A DNA stretch of 48,454 nucleotides, taken from positions 1-48,454 of the forward strand of contig SVTI01000005.1 in assembly GCA_015063855.1 (NCBI GenBank). Reading direction: 5' to 3'. Origin of the DNA: Oscillospiraceae bacterium (GTDB taxonomy: Bacteria; Bacillota; Clostridia; Oscillospirales; CAG-272). Positions 32,311 to 39,672 of this stretch are shown one piece after another. Under the pieces are notes generated by a model. That model was not told the DNA's origin. It saw nothing but the letters and a program-made list of their open reading frames with translations, and searched no databases. Positions within the stretch are counted from its first letter, which is position 1, and each line of letters starts with the position of its first letter. Both the position numbers and the translations under genes were made by a program.

Positions 32311-34148
32311 CTTCTGTCTCCTTGGATCGTTGCTTGGGTTTCTTTTTCCTGTGATTTATAATAATCATATTTTGCCTGAGCCAAAGCTCTGTGCTTTAAG
32401 GTAAGCACGGGATTTTTAACGTCTTTGTTATCTGCATCCTTTGAAAGCTTGTTATATATAGTCCAGCCCTGCTCCTTTTCATAGGCGGTGATAACTCCGC
32501 CCGAGCAGCTCTCTATGTGAGAATATATAAAGGCAAGAACTGTATTTCCCTCGGTATCGATAACACCGAGCTTTTCATTGTCATAGCTTATGACTGCAAG
32601 GCCTTCGGAAAAGGGTTTCGCGATACGTAATACAGGCTCGATAAGCCAGATACCGTCGGTGGTCATATAGCCGTATTTGATACCCTTCTTTAAGAGAAGT
32701 ATACCGTCACTATATGCAACAAGTTCGTAATCGGCAGGATAAGCCACCTGTGTGCCATCGGGTGCGATTACAGCCTGAGTCTCGTTTTTGACAGCGTAGT
32801 TTTCCATGGTACTGCCCTGAGTTGTGTCCACCAGTCTTCTTCTCATACGGACAAAGCCGTTGTCTATATAGAACATTCCCGTACTTTCTATGCCGTAGGT
32901 ATCGGGCTTGTAGAAGATATCACGGGCATAACCTCCCGCCATTTCTTCAAGGTATATAGGCTCGTTATAAGGATTGTATACGACCTTACCCTTGGTATCG
33001 ATGATACATACGTGATTGTTTACGTCAACTACTACAGCATAGCCCTCCTCGTTGAAGGAGTATGCCGCGAAGAATTGGGGAGCTATGGCTTCATTACCCT
33101 GTTCGTCCATGTATCCCCAGAGTATCTTGGTTATCTTAAAATCATTATCATATTCATACGAGCAGAATGGGTATAGCTTATGGCTATTAATATTGCTCAT
33201 ATCCGGAAGCGTCAGGGTGTTGAGAGTCTTTTCGTTGACCAGATATTCAACCATCATGGGCTCCTTAGGGGTAGAAACCGAGATATCGGTCATAAGGATC
33301 TCTCTTTTGTCTTCTTGGTTATAATATTTAGTAGTTATGATATAGTAATTGTATTTAAAATACTTATATGCGGTGGGCTCCTGCGCGGGAAGCTTTTCGA
33401 AATCGTTTGCCTCTACCTCGTCGAAGAAGAGGGCCCCGCTGTCCTCAATCTTTTTATCCGCATAGAAATAATATTTGTTTTCCTTTTTGAACAGAGGGTC
33501 GCCTGCAAGGGTGGTTCTGTATACAGGCTCATAGCCCTTCAGATCCTTGATAAGAACGTTTCCCTCCGAGTCAAGAAGCTTGACCGACTTGGAGGTGGTA
33601 TAGATAATAAAGCCGTAATAGGGGCGAAGAAGAGGGCAATCCGCTTTTTCGTCCTCTGCTTTGTAGTTATAACCGCCCTTAGGTGCGTTTTCACGGACTA
33701 TTTTTTGGACGGTATACTCCTTGAGTGAAAGCTCTGATTCAAATTGAGAGGAGGACTTGACCAAAGCGACTTTGTCTGCGGACGGATCATAATCGTCCGA
33801 ATCCAAGGTATACTTTTCCTTTTTAAGATCAGCGGCGAGGGGGTATTTTCCTATCTCCTCTGTATAATCCTGCTTGGGTGCGGGAGTATAACTGACAGAA
33901 TTATTAGGGATAAGATCGCTTACAGGATCGTATTCTCCCGATTCGCTCAGAATATCTGAGCCGCCGTTCTCTGTATCGAGTCCGGGCATAAATATTTCCT
34001 CGGTTATGGCAACGGAGGACTCGTTGAGCTTTTCTTCTTTGGGTATGGAGGATATATATTCAAAAAGATGTATCGTACCGAAGGTCATTGATACGCAGAG
34101 GGTAAGCCCCAGTATCTGCTTCAAGCTTCTTTTTGCTTTTTCGTTCAC
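32307..34148 (-). CDS. Membrane-anchored WG-repeat protein
   Basis: 613 residues. A single N-terminal membrane helix (about 10-30) is followed by a long extracytoplasmic region. The second half has WG-type beta repeats (WGYMDEQGNEAIAPQFFAAY; YGYMTTDGIWLIEPVLRIAK; LGVIDTEGNTVLAFIYSHIE), typically about 35-40 residues per unit. Function of such proteins is unknown; they are common on clostridial surfaces. It sits between rlmH and mnmG, and its stop overlaps the mnmG start, so its expression is tied to RNA-modification genes. A conserved functional link is not evident. Confidence 0.85.
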   Translation of the reverse strand: MNEKAKRSLKQILGLTLCVSMTFGTIHLFEYISSIPKEEKLNESSVAITEEIFMPGLDTENGGSDILSESGEYDPVSDLIPNNSVSYTPAPKQDYTEEIGKYPLAADLKKEKYTLDSDDYDPSADKVALVKSSSQFESELSLKEYTVQKIVRENAPKGGYNYKAEDEKADCPLLRPYYGFIIYTTSKSVKLLDSEGNVLIKDLKGYEPVYRTTLAGDPLFKKENKYYFYADKKIEDSGALFFDEVEANDFEKLPAQEPTAYKYFKYNYYIITTKYYNQEDKREILMTDISVSTPKEPMMVEYLVNEKTLNTLTLPDMSNINSHKLYPFCSYEYDNDFKITKILWGYMDEQGNEAIAPQFFAAYSFNEEGYAVVVDVNNHVCIIDTKGKVVYNPYNEPIYLEEMAGGYARDIFYKPDTYGIESTGMFYIDNGFVRMRRRLVDTTQGSTMENYAVKNETQAVIAPDGTQVAYPADYELVAYSDGILLLKKGIKYGYMTTDGIWLIEPVLRIAKPFSEGLAVISYDNEKLGVIDTEGNTVLAFIYSHIESCSGGVITAYEKEQGWTIYNKLSKDADNKDVKNPVLTLKHRALAQAKYDYYKSQEKETQATIQGDRR

Positions 34149-34190
34149 CTTATATACCTCCTTAATAAGTAAAAAATTCTGCTGTGGCTG

Positions 34191-34625
34191 CTATTTGTGA
34201 TATTTACCGCCTGCGTTTATGTTCATAGCTCTGTAGAGCTGCTCCAGTAATATGACTCTCATCAGTCGGTGAGGAAAGGTCATTTTGGAGAAGGAGAGAA
34301 GAAAGTCAGATGCATCCTCTACACTCTTTCCGTAGCCCTCGGAGCTTCCTATTATGAAGGTTATCTCAGAGTTGCCCTGTACCTCAAGGTTATCTATCTT
34401 TGCCGCCAGCTCCTCGCTTGAAAGCTGCTTGCCGTTGACGGCAAGTGCTATAACGAAGGAGCGCTTGGGAAGGGCGGCGAGAATATCGCTGTCCTTTTCT
34501 CCTACCTCGATGCACTTAAGCTTACAGTATGCACCGAGTCTTTTTTCATATTCTGCCCAGGCTTCACGGTAATATGAGTCCTTCACCTTACCCGTGCCCG
34601 AGCATATAATATTTATATTTAACAT
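34191..34625 (-). CDS. rlmH: 23S rRNA (pseudouridine1915-N3)-methyltransferase
   Basis: 144 residues from the ATG at 34625, giving the normal MLNINIIC start; a longer frame would overlap walJ-like. SPOUT features: ITFIIGSSEGYGKSVEDASD carries the SAM-binding loop (with Ser where Gly-Gly is common), and the C-terminus LLEQLYRAMNINAGGKYHK is diagnostic. It methylates pseudouridine 1915 in helix 69 of 23S rRNA. It starts 1 nt after the MBL-fold gene. Confidence 0.93.
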   Translation of the reverse strand: MLNINIICSGTGKVKDSYYREAWAEYEKRLGAYCKLKCIEVGEKDSDILAALPKRSFVIALAVNGKQLSSEELAAKIDNLEVQGNSEITFIIGSSEGYGKSVEDASDFLLSFSKMTFPHRLMRVILLEQLYRAMNINAGGKYHK

Positions 34626-34626
34626 T

Positions 34627-35409
34627 TTAAAACCTCGTGGGTACGTTTCTGTCCGCGACAGTAATATCGAAATCGGTATGTCCGCTTTCATACAAAGCGG
34701 CACAGCACTTTTTTAATGCCAGCTCAGGGAGATTATTTTCCTTTGAGAGATGGGCAAGCATTATCTTTTTGACACCTGCATTTGCCAGCATACAGCAGAG
34801 TCGTGAGGCATTGGTATTTGATAGGTGCCCTGTGTTTGCCTCTATTCTTTTTTTCAGGACATAGGGATAAGGTCCCTCGCGGAGCATTTTTTCGTCGTAG
34901 TTTGCTTCGATTATAACTCCGTCGCAGAGCGAAAGCTCCTCTACCATTTCCTTGGAGATGCATCCCGTATCGGTACAGATTCCCATACGGTATTCGCCTG
35001 CATAGTTGAGTATGTAGCCCACGCTTCCTCTGCAGTCATGGGGAGTCACGAAGGAACGGATCTCAAGATCACCTATCTTAAAGCTCTCTCTGACATTATG
35101 CACACTGAGACGGGAATATTCTATATTGCCCTTTTCCACAAGCTGAACAGCTGTATCGTAGGTTACGTGAACGGGCATGGGGTAATTACGCAATATTACG
35201 GGCAGACCTATAGTATGGTCGCTGTGCGCGTGGGTGATGAACACGGCATCTATCTCGCAGAGATCACGCTCGATGGAGAGAAGTGCCGTGCGTACGGTTT
35301 TCATATTTTTGCCCGCATCTATCAATATTTTAGTATCTCCGGCTCTGACAAACAGACTGTTGCCCGAGGAGCCGGAGAATAACGTATATGCTTCAAAGTT
35401 ATTTATCAT
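34627..35409 (-). CDS. MBL-fold metallohydrolase, WalJ/YycJ-like
   Basis: 260 residues. The N-terminal LFSGSSGNSLFVRAGDTKIL and metal motif THAHSDH (near residue 58), with further ligands in VTPHDCRGSVGY and HLSNTNASRL and KKIMLAHLSKENN, match the WalJ/YycJ group. In Bacilli the gene lies next to walRK and rlmH; here rlmH is next but walRK is absent. WalJ-type proteins have been linked to DNA repair and exonuclease-like activity, so the exact role is uncertain. It starts 3 nt after the small membrane-protein gene. Confidence 0.88.
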   Translation of the reverse strand: MINNFEAYTLFSGSSGNSLFVRAGDTKILIDAGKNMKTVRTALLSIERDLCEIDAVFITHAHSDHTIGLPVILRNYPMPVHVTYDTAVQLVEKGNIEYSRLSVHNVRESFKIGDLEIRSFVTPHDCRGSVGYILNYAGEYRMGICTDTGCISKEMVEELSLCDGVIIEANYDEKMLREGPYPYVLKKRIEANTGHLSNTNASRLCCMLANAGVKKIMLAHLSKENNLPELALKKCCAALYESGHTDFDITVADRNVPTRF

Positions 35410-35412
35410 CTT

Positions 35413-35826
35413 TTACTTCATTATGGGCTCAAGATAGAAAAGATATACCATATCCAAGGCTAAAGTTATGAGAATCGCAGTCAGCGGGATAAGAAGCTTT
35501 CTTGCCGCTTTTCTGCGTTTTTCCTCCTTTATGACCGCTTCTTTTTTCTCTTCCTCGGATAAGCTATCCGGGAAAACAGCCTCGTCGGGATCGAATTTTG
35601 AGAAGCCGCGGTTCATTATGCCGAAGATGACCGTAAGTATTCCCGCCGATATCGAGTATATATGGATTATATACTCAAACATCAGGTGAAGTGCCGTCTG
35701 GTATACCGTGAAAACAAGCAACACGGTAATCAGAGTTATAAGGACAAGGCGCCAATTGACCTTTTTTGCCTCCCTTTTCAACTCCTTTTTCGGATTGCTC
35801 TTTCTTTTTACCTTGTATCTGCTCAC
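35413..35826 (-). CDS. Small three-helix membrane protein of unknown function
   Basis: 137 residues starting at a GTG that overlaps the galK-like stop by 4 nt (GTGA), with AGGAGC upstream. A very basic N-terminus (MSRYKVKRKSNPKKELKREAK cut short at 20 residues here) precedes two helices (about 25-70), a charged loop, and a third helix (about 108-130). I do not recognise a family. Tight coupling to galK-like and walJ-like genes shows it is expressed, but gives no function. Confidence 0.75.
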   Translation of the reverse strand: MSRYKVKRKSNPKKELKREAKKVNWRLVLITLITVLLVFTVYQTALHLMFEYIIHIYSISAGILTVIFGIMNRGFSKFDPDEAVFPDSLSEEEKKEAVIKEEKRRKAARKLLIPLTAILITLALDMVYLFYLEPIMK

Positions 35827-37097
35827 AGCATTATTGCTCCTTTGGTACGTACCATAAGGATATGACAGTTGCCTTCACCGAATACCTTTTCTATGTAACG
35901 CTTGTAATCCTCAACACATTCGTTGGGAACGAATGCCTGAATGGTACCTGCAAAGCCGCCGCCGTGAACTCTCCATGCAGCGTTTTTACCGCTGAGAGCT
36001 CTCTTTGTGAGATCAAGGGCAAGGGTAAGTCCCTGCTCTGCGGGATTCTTTGTGGTGAAGATATTTTGTAAGAGCTTGAAGCTTGAATCACCCGATGCCA
36101 TAACCCCCTTGAAGAAGCCTTCAAGGTCGTTTTCGGAAAGGCACGCGACCTGCTCGTCAACTCTCTTGTTTTCATCGATAAAGTGAAGGGCACGAAGCAC
36201 AGCACGGTCACCGTACTTCTCACGGAGTGCGGGAATCGCAGAAACTACCTCTTCCTCTGTGATATCTCCCAAGACTTCTCTGCCGAAGTAGGATGCAACA
36301 GCCTTCATTTCTGCAGGAACTGCGGCATAGTCGTCGGTTAAGTCTGTGTGGTTGCCGCCTGTATTTACAATGCAGAGGCTGTAGCCATAGGAGGTAAGGT
36401 CGAAGTCGGGAGTTCTTATAACGGGATTGGATTTATCGGCAAAATCGATGTTGATAAATCCGCCTACCGCACACGCCATCTGATCCATAAGTCCGCAGGG
36501 CTTACCGAAGAATACATTTTCGGAATACTGACTTATCATGGCGATTCTGCTGTTTTCTATTTTTCCTTCGTTGTAGAAGTGGTTGAAGATATTACCTATC
36601 ATTACCTCAAATGCCGCTGAGGAGGAAAGTCCGGACCCCTTGAAAACGTTTGAGGTGGTATAAGCATTGTAACCGCCTATATTGAAGCCGTCCTTGGCAA
36701 AGCCGTCTGCAACACCCATGATAAGCGCCGAGGACTTACCGAAGTCGGATGCGTTTACTACACGGTTGGCGATATCAACGTTATCGGGGTCAAAGCCCTT
36801 GCTTGTAACGGAAACGGTCATGTCATCGCGCTTGGATGCCACCGCGATGATATCAAGGTCGATGGAAGCGGCGATAACTCTGCCGTGATTGTGGTCGGTA
36901 TGGTTACCCGAGATCTCACTTCTGCCGGGTACGGAGAAGAGGGACACTTCACATTCTCCGTAGAGAGTCTCAAATTCCTTGATCGCCTCGATATATCTTG
37001 CTTTGTTAAGCTCGAGCTTTGCTTCTCCGTAGAGAAGTGCAAATGTGTCGTTGAGCTTGTTATCATTTATTGCTTGAATTAATTCCTTAGTGTTCAT
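35823..37097 (-). CDS. galK: Galactokinase-like GHMP kinase
   Basis: 424 residues from the ATG at 37097 (GAGG 6 nt upstream; the longer frame would overlap metA). The GHMP fold shows three motifs: the galactokinase signature region GRSEISGNHTDHNHG (58-72), the ATP loop GSGLSSSAAFEVMIG, and VHGGGFAGTIQAFVP near the C-terminus; MDQMACAVGG carries the likely catalytic Asp. The signature deviates from the usual GRVNLIGEHTDYN pattern, including Asn for Glu before His. The usual product is galactose 1-phosphate for the Leloir pathway, but galT and galE are not adjacent, so another sugar is possible. metA is 7 nt upstream. Confidence 0.75.
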   Translation of the reverse strand: MNTKELIQAINDNKLNDTFALLYGEAKLELNKARYIEAIKEFETLYGECEVSLFSVPGRSEISGNHTDHNHGRVIAASIDLDIIAVASKRDDMTVSVTSKGFDPDNVDIANRVVNASDFGKSSALIMGVADGFAKDGFNIGGYNAYTTSNVFKGSGLSSSAAFEVMIGNIFNHFYNEGKIENSRIAMISQYSENVFFGKPCGLMDQMACAVGGFINIDFADKSNPVIRTPDFDLTSYGYSLCIVNTGGNHTDLTDDYAAVPAEMKAVASYFGREVLGDITEEEVVSAIPALREKYGDRAVLRALHFIDENKRVDEQVACLSENDLEGFFKGVMASGDSSFKLLQNIFTTKNPAEQGLTLALDLTKRALSGKNAAWRVHGGGFAGTIQAFVPNECVEDYKRYIEKVFGEGNCHILMVRTKGAIML

Positions 37098-37104
37098 AGC
37101 TGCC

Positions 37105-38022
37105 TCACTTAATATCGTTAAGATCAAAGGGTGTAGGCTGATAGATGCAGTAGTTCAGCCAGTTGGAAAACAAGAGGTTGGCATGGGAGCGCCACCTGTT
37201 TGGGGGTATCTTTGTTGGATCGTCATCCGGAAAGTAATTGTAGGGAACATCTATCTTAAGTCCCTTGTTCACATCGCGGAAGTACTCCTTGGAGAGAGTA
37301 TTATAATCATATTCGCAATGTCCTGTAACGAACACCTTTCTGCAGTCGGATGCTACGGCAAGATATACTCCCGCCATTTCCGATGTGGAAAGAAGCAGTA
37401 ATTCGGGTATCTTTTTTATATCCTCGGAAAGTACTTCTGTGTGTCTTGAATGGGGTGCAAGAAATTCCTCGTCAAATCCGCGCACAAGGGGGTGTCTGGG
37501 GAGACGCACACGGTGGGGGAAGACCCCAAACATTTTGCTGTCAAGATGGTACTTGGGGATACCGTAATGATAATAGAGAGCTGCCTGTGCTGCCCAGCAG
37601 ATATACATGGTGGAGAATACATGAGTTTTTGACCATTCGAGTATATCTACAAGCTCAGGCCAGTAATCAACGTCTTCAAAGCGAAGATCCTCTACAGGTG
37701 CACCTGTAATGATAAGTCCGTCAAACTTCTCGTTCTTAACATCATAGTAACTCTTATAGAAGGCGTCCATATGCTCAGCGGAGGTGTGCTTGGGCTTATG
37801 GGTGGCTGTGGAGAGCAGAGTAAGGTCTATCTGCAGAGAGGTGTTGGAGAGAAGTCTTACCAGCTGTGTCTCTGTAGTTTCCTTTGTGGGCATAAGGTTA
37901 AGGATAGCGATCTTCAGAGGTCGGATATCCTGATGCTCCGCACGGAACTCGTCCATTACGAATATGTTTTCATTTTCTAATATCTGCCCTGCAGGCAGAC
38001 CGCGTGGAATCTTAATTGGCAT
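37105..38022 (-). CDS. metA: Homoserine O-acetyltransferase (MetA family)
   Basis: 305 residues from the ATG at 38022, giving the canonical start [20 protein letters not shown]. Cys142, His235 and Glu237 form the catalytic set ([19 protein letters not shown]). Residue 111 is Glu (GAPVE), which in this family indicates acetyl-CoA use; E. coli MetA has Gly there and uses succinyl-CoA. The product O-acetylhomoserine feeds methionine synthesis. It lies between glyA and galK-like; glyA supplies one-carbon units for methionine. No SAM riboswitch was seen upstream. Confidence 0.93.
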   Translation of the reverse strand: MPIKIPRGLPAGQILENENIFVMDEFRAEHQDIRPLKIAILNLMPTKETTETQLVRLLSNTSLQIDLTLLSTATHKPKHTSAEHMDAFYKSYYDVKNEKFDGLIITGAPVEDLRFEDVDYWPELVDILEWSKTHVFSTMYICWAAQAALYYHYGIPKYHLDSKMFGVFPHRVRLPRHPLVRGFDEEFLAPHSRHTEVLSEDIKKIPELLLLSTSEMAGVYLAVASDCRKVFVTGHCEYDYNTLSKEYFRDVNKGLKIDVPYNYFPDDDPTKIPPNRWRSHANLLFSNWLNYCIYQPTPFDLNDIK

Positions 38023-38058
38023 TTTGTTACCTACTTTTAAAATATTTGAATCGCTGAC

Positions 38059-38101
38059 TCGGGCATTGAGGCTCAACTCCTTGTATGCTTCATGCCCGAA
38101 G
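38059..38101. repeat. REP-like palindromic repeat, copy A
   Basis: Arms TCGGGCAT (38059-38066) and ATGCCCGA (38092-38099) are perfectly complementary. Sequence resembles copies at 25403-25446 and 48213-48255. It lies between glyA and metA, next to a second 5-bp hairpin (38109-38121). Confidence 0.55.
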
Positions 38102-38121
38102 CACAGCCGCACCGCAGGTGC

Positions 38122-39369
38122 TTAGCCCTCGTAAAGAGGATACTTCTTGCAAAGCCCTGTAATTGTTTCTCTGATAAGATCAGCGGAGTTATCAAAATCA
38201 CTTGCTGCGAGCTTGATCATCTTGGCTACAACTCTCATATCCTCTTCCTTAAATCCTCTTGTGGTAACAGCAGCTGTGCCGAGACGGATACCGCTGGTTA
38301 CAAAGGGGGATTCGGGATCGTTGGGGATGGCGTTCTTATTAACAGTGATATAAACCTCGTCAAGCTTCTTTTCGAGCTCCTTACCTGTGATACCGAAGTT
38401 GCGGAGGTCGAGGAGGATAAGGTGGTTGTCTGTACCGCCGGAAACAAGGTCGAAGCCTTCATTCTTAAGTTCGTCAGCAAATGCCGCCGCATTCTTTACT
38501 ATCTGCTCGCCGTAAGCCTTGAACTCGGGCTTGAGAGCCTCACCGAGACAAACTGCCTTGGCTGCGATGATGTGCATAAGAGGACCTCCCTGTGTTCCGG
38601 GGAAAACAGCCTTGTTGATTGCCTTTTCAAGCTCTGCGCGACAGAGGATCATACCGCCTCTGGGACCGCGGAGAGTCTTATGAGTGGTGGTGGTAACAAC
38701 ATCAGCGTATTCGCAGGGATTGGGATGAACACCTGCCGCTACAAGACCTGCGATGTGTGCCATATCTACCATGAAATATGCGCCAACCTTCTTTGCGATC
38801 TCACTTATACGCTTGAAATCTATAATTCTTGGGTATGCGGATGCACCTGCAACGATGAGCTTGGGCTGAACTTCAATTGCCTTTGCCTCAAGTGCGTCAT
38901 AGTCGATTTTTTCGTCCTCATCCGATACACCGTAGGGTACGAAGTTATAATACTTACCCGACATATTTACGGGGCTTCCGTGTGTAAGGTGACCGCCGTG
39001 TGCAAGATTCATACCGAGAACGGTATCGCCGGGTTGGAGAAGTGCGAAGTAAACTGCAAGGTTTGCCTGTGCGCCGCTGTGAGGCTGAACGTTAGCCGCC
39101 TCAGCACCGAAAAGCTTTTTTGCACGCTCAATTGCTATAGTTTCTACAACGTCTACACATTCGCAGCCGCCGTAATAACGCTTGGAGGGGTAACCCTCTG
39201 CGTATTTGTTTGTAAGAGTTGTACCCATAGCCGCAAGCACAGCGGGGGATACTACATTTTCGGAAGCGATAAGCTCGATACCTCTCTGAGCTCTGTCATA
39301 TTCAAGCTTGACTGCCGCTCCCACTTCCTCGTCAAGCGATGTGATAAAGTCGATGTTTTCTAAAATCAT
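38122..39369 (-). CDS. glyA: Serine hydroxymethyltransferase
   Basis: 415 residues, normal length. The PLP lysine lies in [19 protein letters not shown] near residue 225; other family strings are [26 protein letters not shown] and [14 protein letters not shown]. The enzyme converts serine and tetrahydrofolate to glycine and methylene-tetrahydrofolate. It is the first gene of the minus cluster, with RBS AGGGAG and a consensus promoter upstream. A 99-bp gap with hairpins separates it from metA. Confidence 0.97.
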   Translation of the reverse strand: MILENIDFITSLDEEVGAAVKLEYDRAQRGIELIASENVVSPAVLAAMGTTLTNKYAEGYPSKRYYGGCECVDVVETIAIERAKKLFGAEAANVQPHSGAQANLAVYFALLQPGDTVLGMNLAHGGHLTHGSPVNMSGKYYNFVPYGVSDEDEKIDYDALEAKAIEVQPKLIVAGASAYPRIIDFKRISEIAKKVGAYFMVDMAHIAGLVAAGVHPNPCEYADVVTTTTHKTLRGPRGGMILCRAELEKAINKAVFPGTQGGPLMHIIAAKAVCLGEALKPEFKAYGEQIVKNAAAFADELKNEGFDLVSGGTDNHLILLDLRNFGITGKELEKKLDEVYITVNKNAIPNDPESPFVTSGIRLGTAAVTTRGFKEEDMRVVAKMIKLAASDFDNSADLIRETITGLCKKYPLYEG

Positions 39370-39409
39370 TTTACATACGTCTCCCTGAAAAAATAATTAT
39401 CTATTTTAC

Positions 39410-39438
39410 ATTATATATTATAATTCCGAACTTTTCAA
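39410..39438 (-). promoter_or_regulatory. Sigma-A promoter of the glyA-metA-galK...rsmG cluster
   Basis: On the minus strand TTGAAA (39433-39438) and TATAAT (39410-39415) are 17 nt apart; predicted start near 39403. It is the only clear promoter for the nine-gene run. Confidence 0.78.
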
Positions 39439-39549
39439 GACCTTACGGGGAATTTTAAAAATTCGTATAACATTTTTCTCCTTATCCCTATAGGATTATC
39501 TATTTCCGCTTATATTTTTTGCAGGGAATTAAGTCTTTTTTTATTTTCC

Positions 39550-39623
39550 GTCGGGAAACGCAATTTATACTACTAAACTCCATTGATTTCCCGACAGATG
39601 TTTTTGGGTAATGAAGTTATAAT
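39550..39623 (+). promoter_or_regulatory. Candidate Spo0A-controlled promoter of spoIIE
   Basis: A TATAAT (39618-39623) lacks a good -35. Where it should be lies one arm of an inverted repeat, GTCGGGAAA (39550-39558) and TTTCCCGAC (39587-39595). Read from the minus strand the second arm is TGTCGGGA, close to the 0A box TGTCGAA. The layout fits an activator-dependent sigma-A promoter. Confidence 0.4.
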
Positions 39624-39672
39624 CATAGGTAAAACAAGAGATTAAGAAAACAAACAAGGACGGAAAACAAAA

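Noticed and set aside
38023-38121. SAM riboswitch upstream of metA
   Set aside because: The gap is about 100 nt and holds only two short palindromes; no S-box core sequence was found.
38092-39363. Long plus-strand open frame of about 420 codons
   Set aside because: It is exactly antisense to glyA, is rich in Cys, Ser and Val as expected for such shadows, and lacks a ribosome-binding site or family features.
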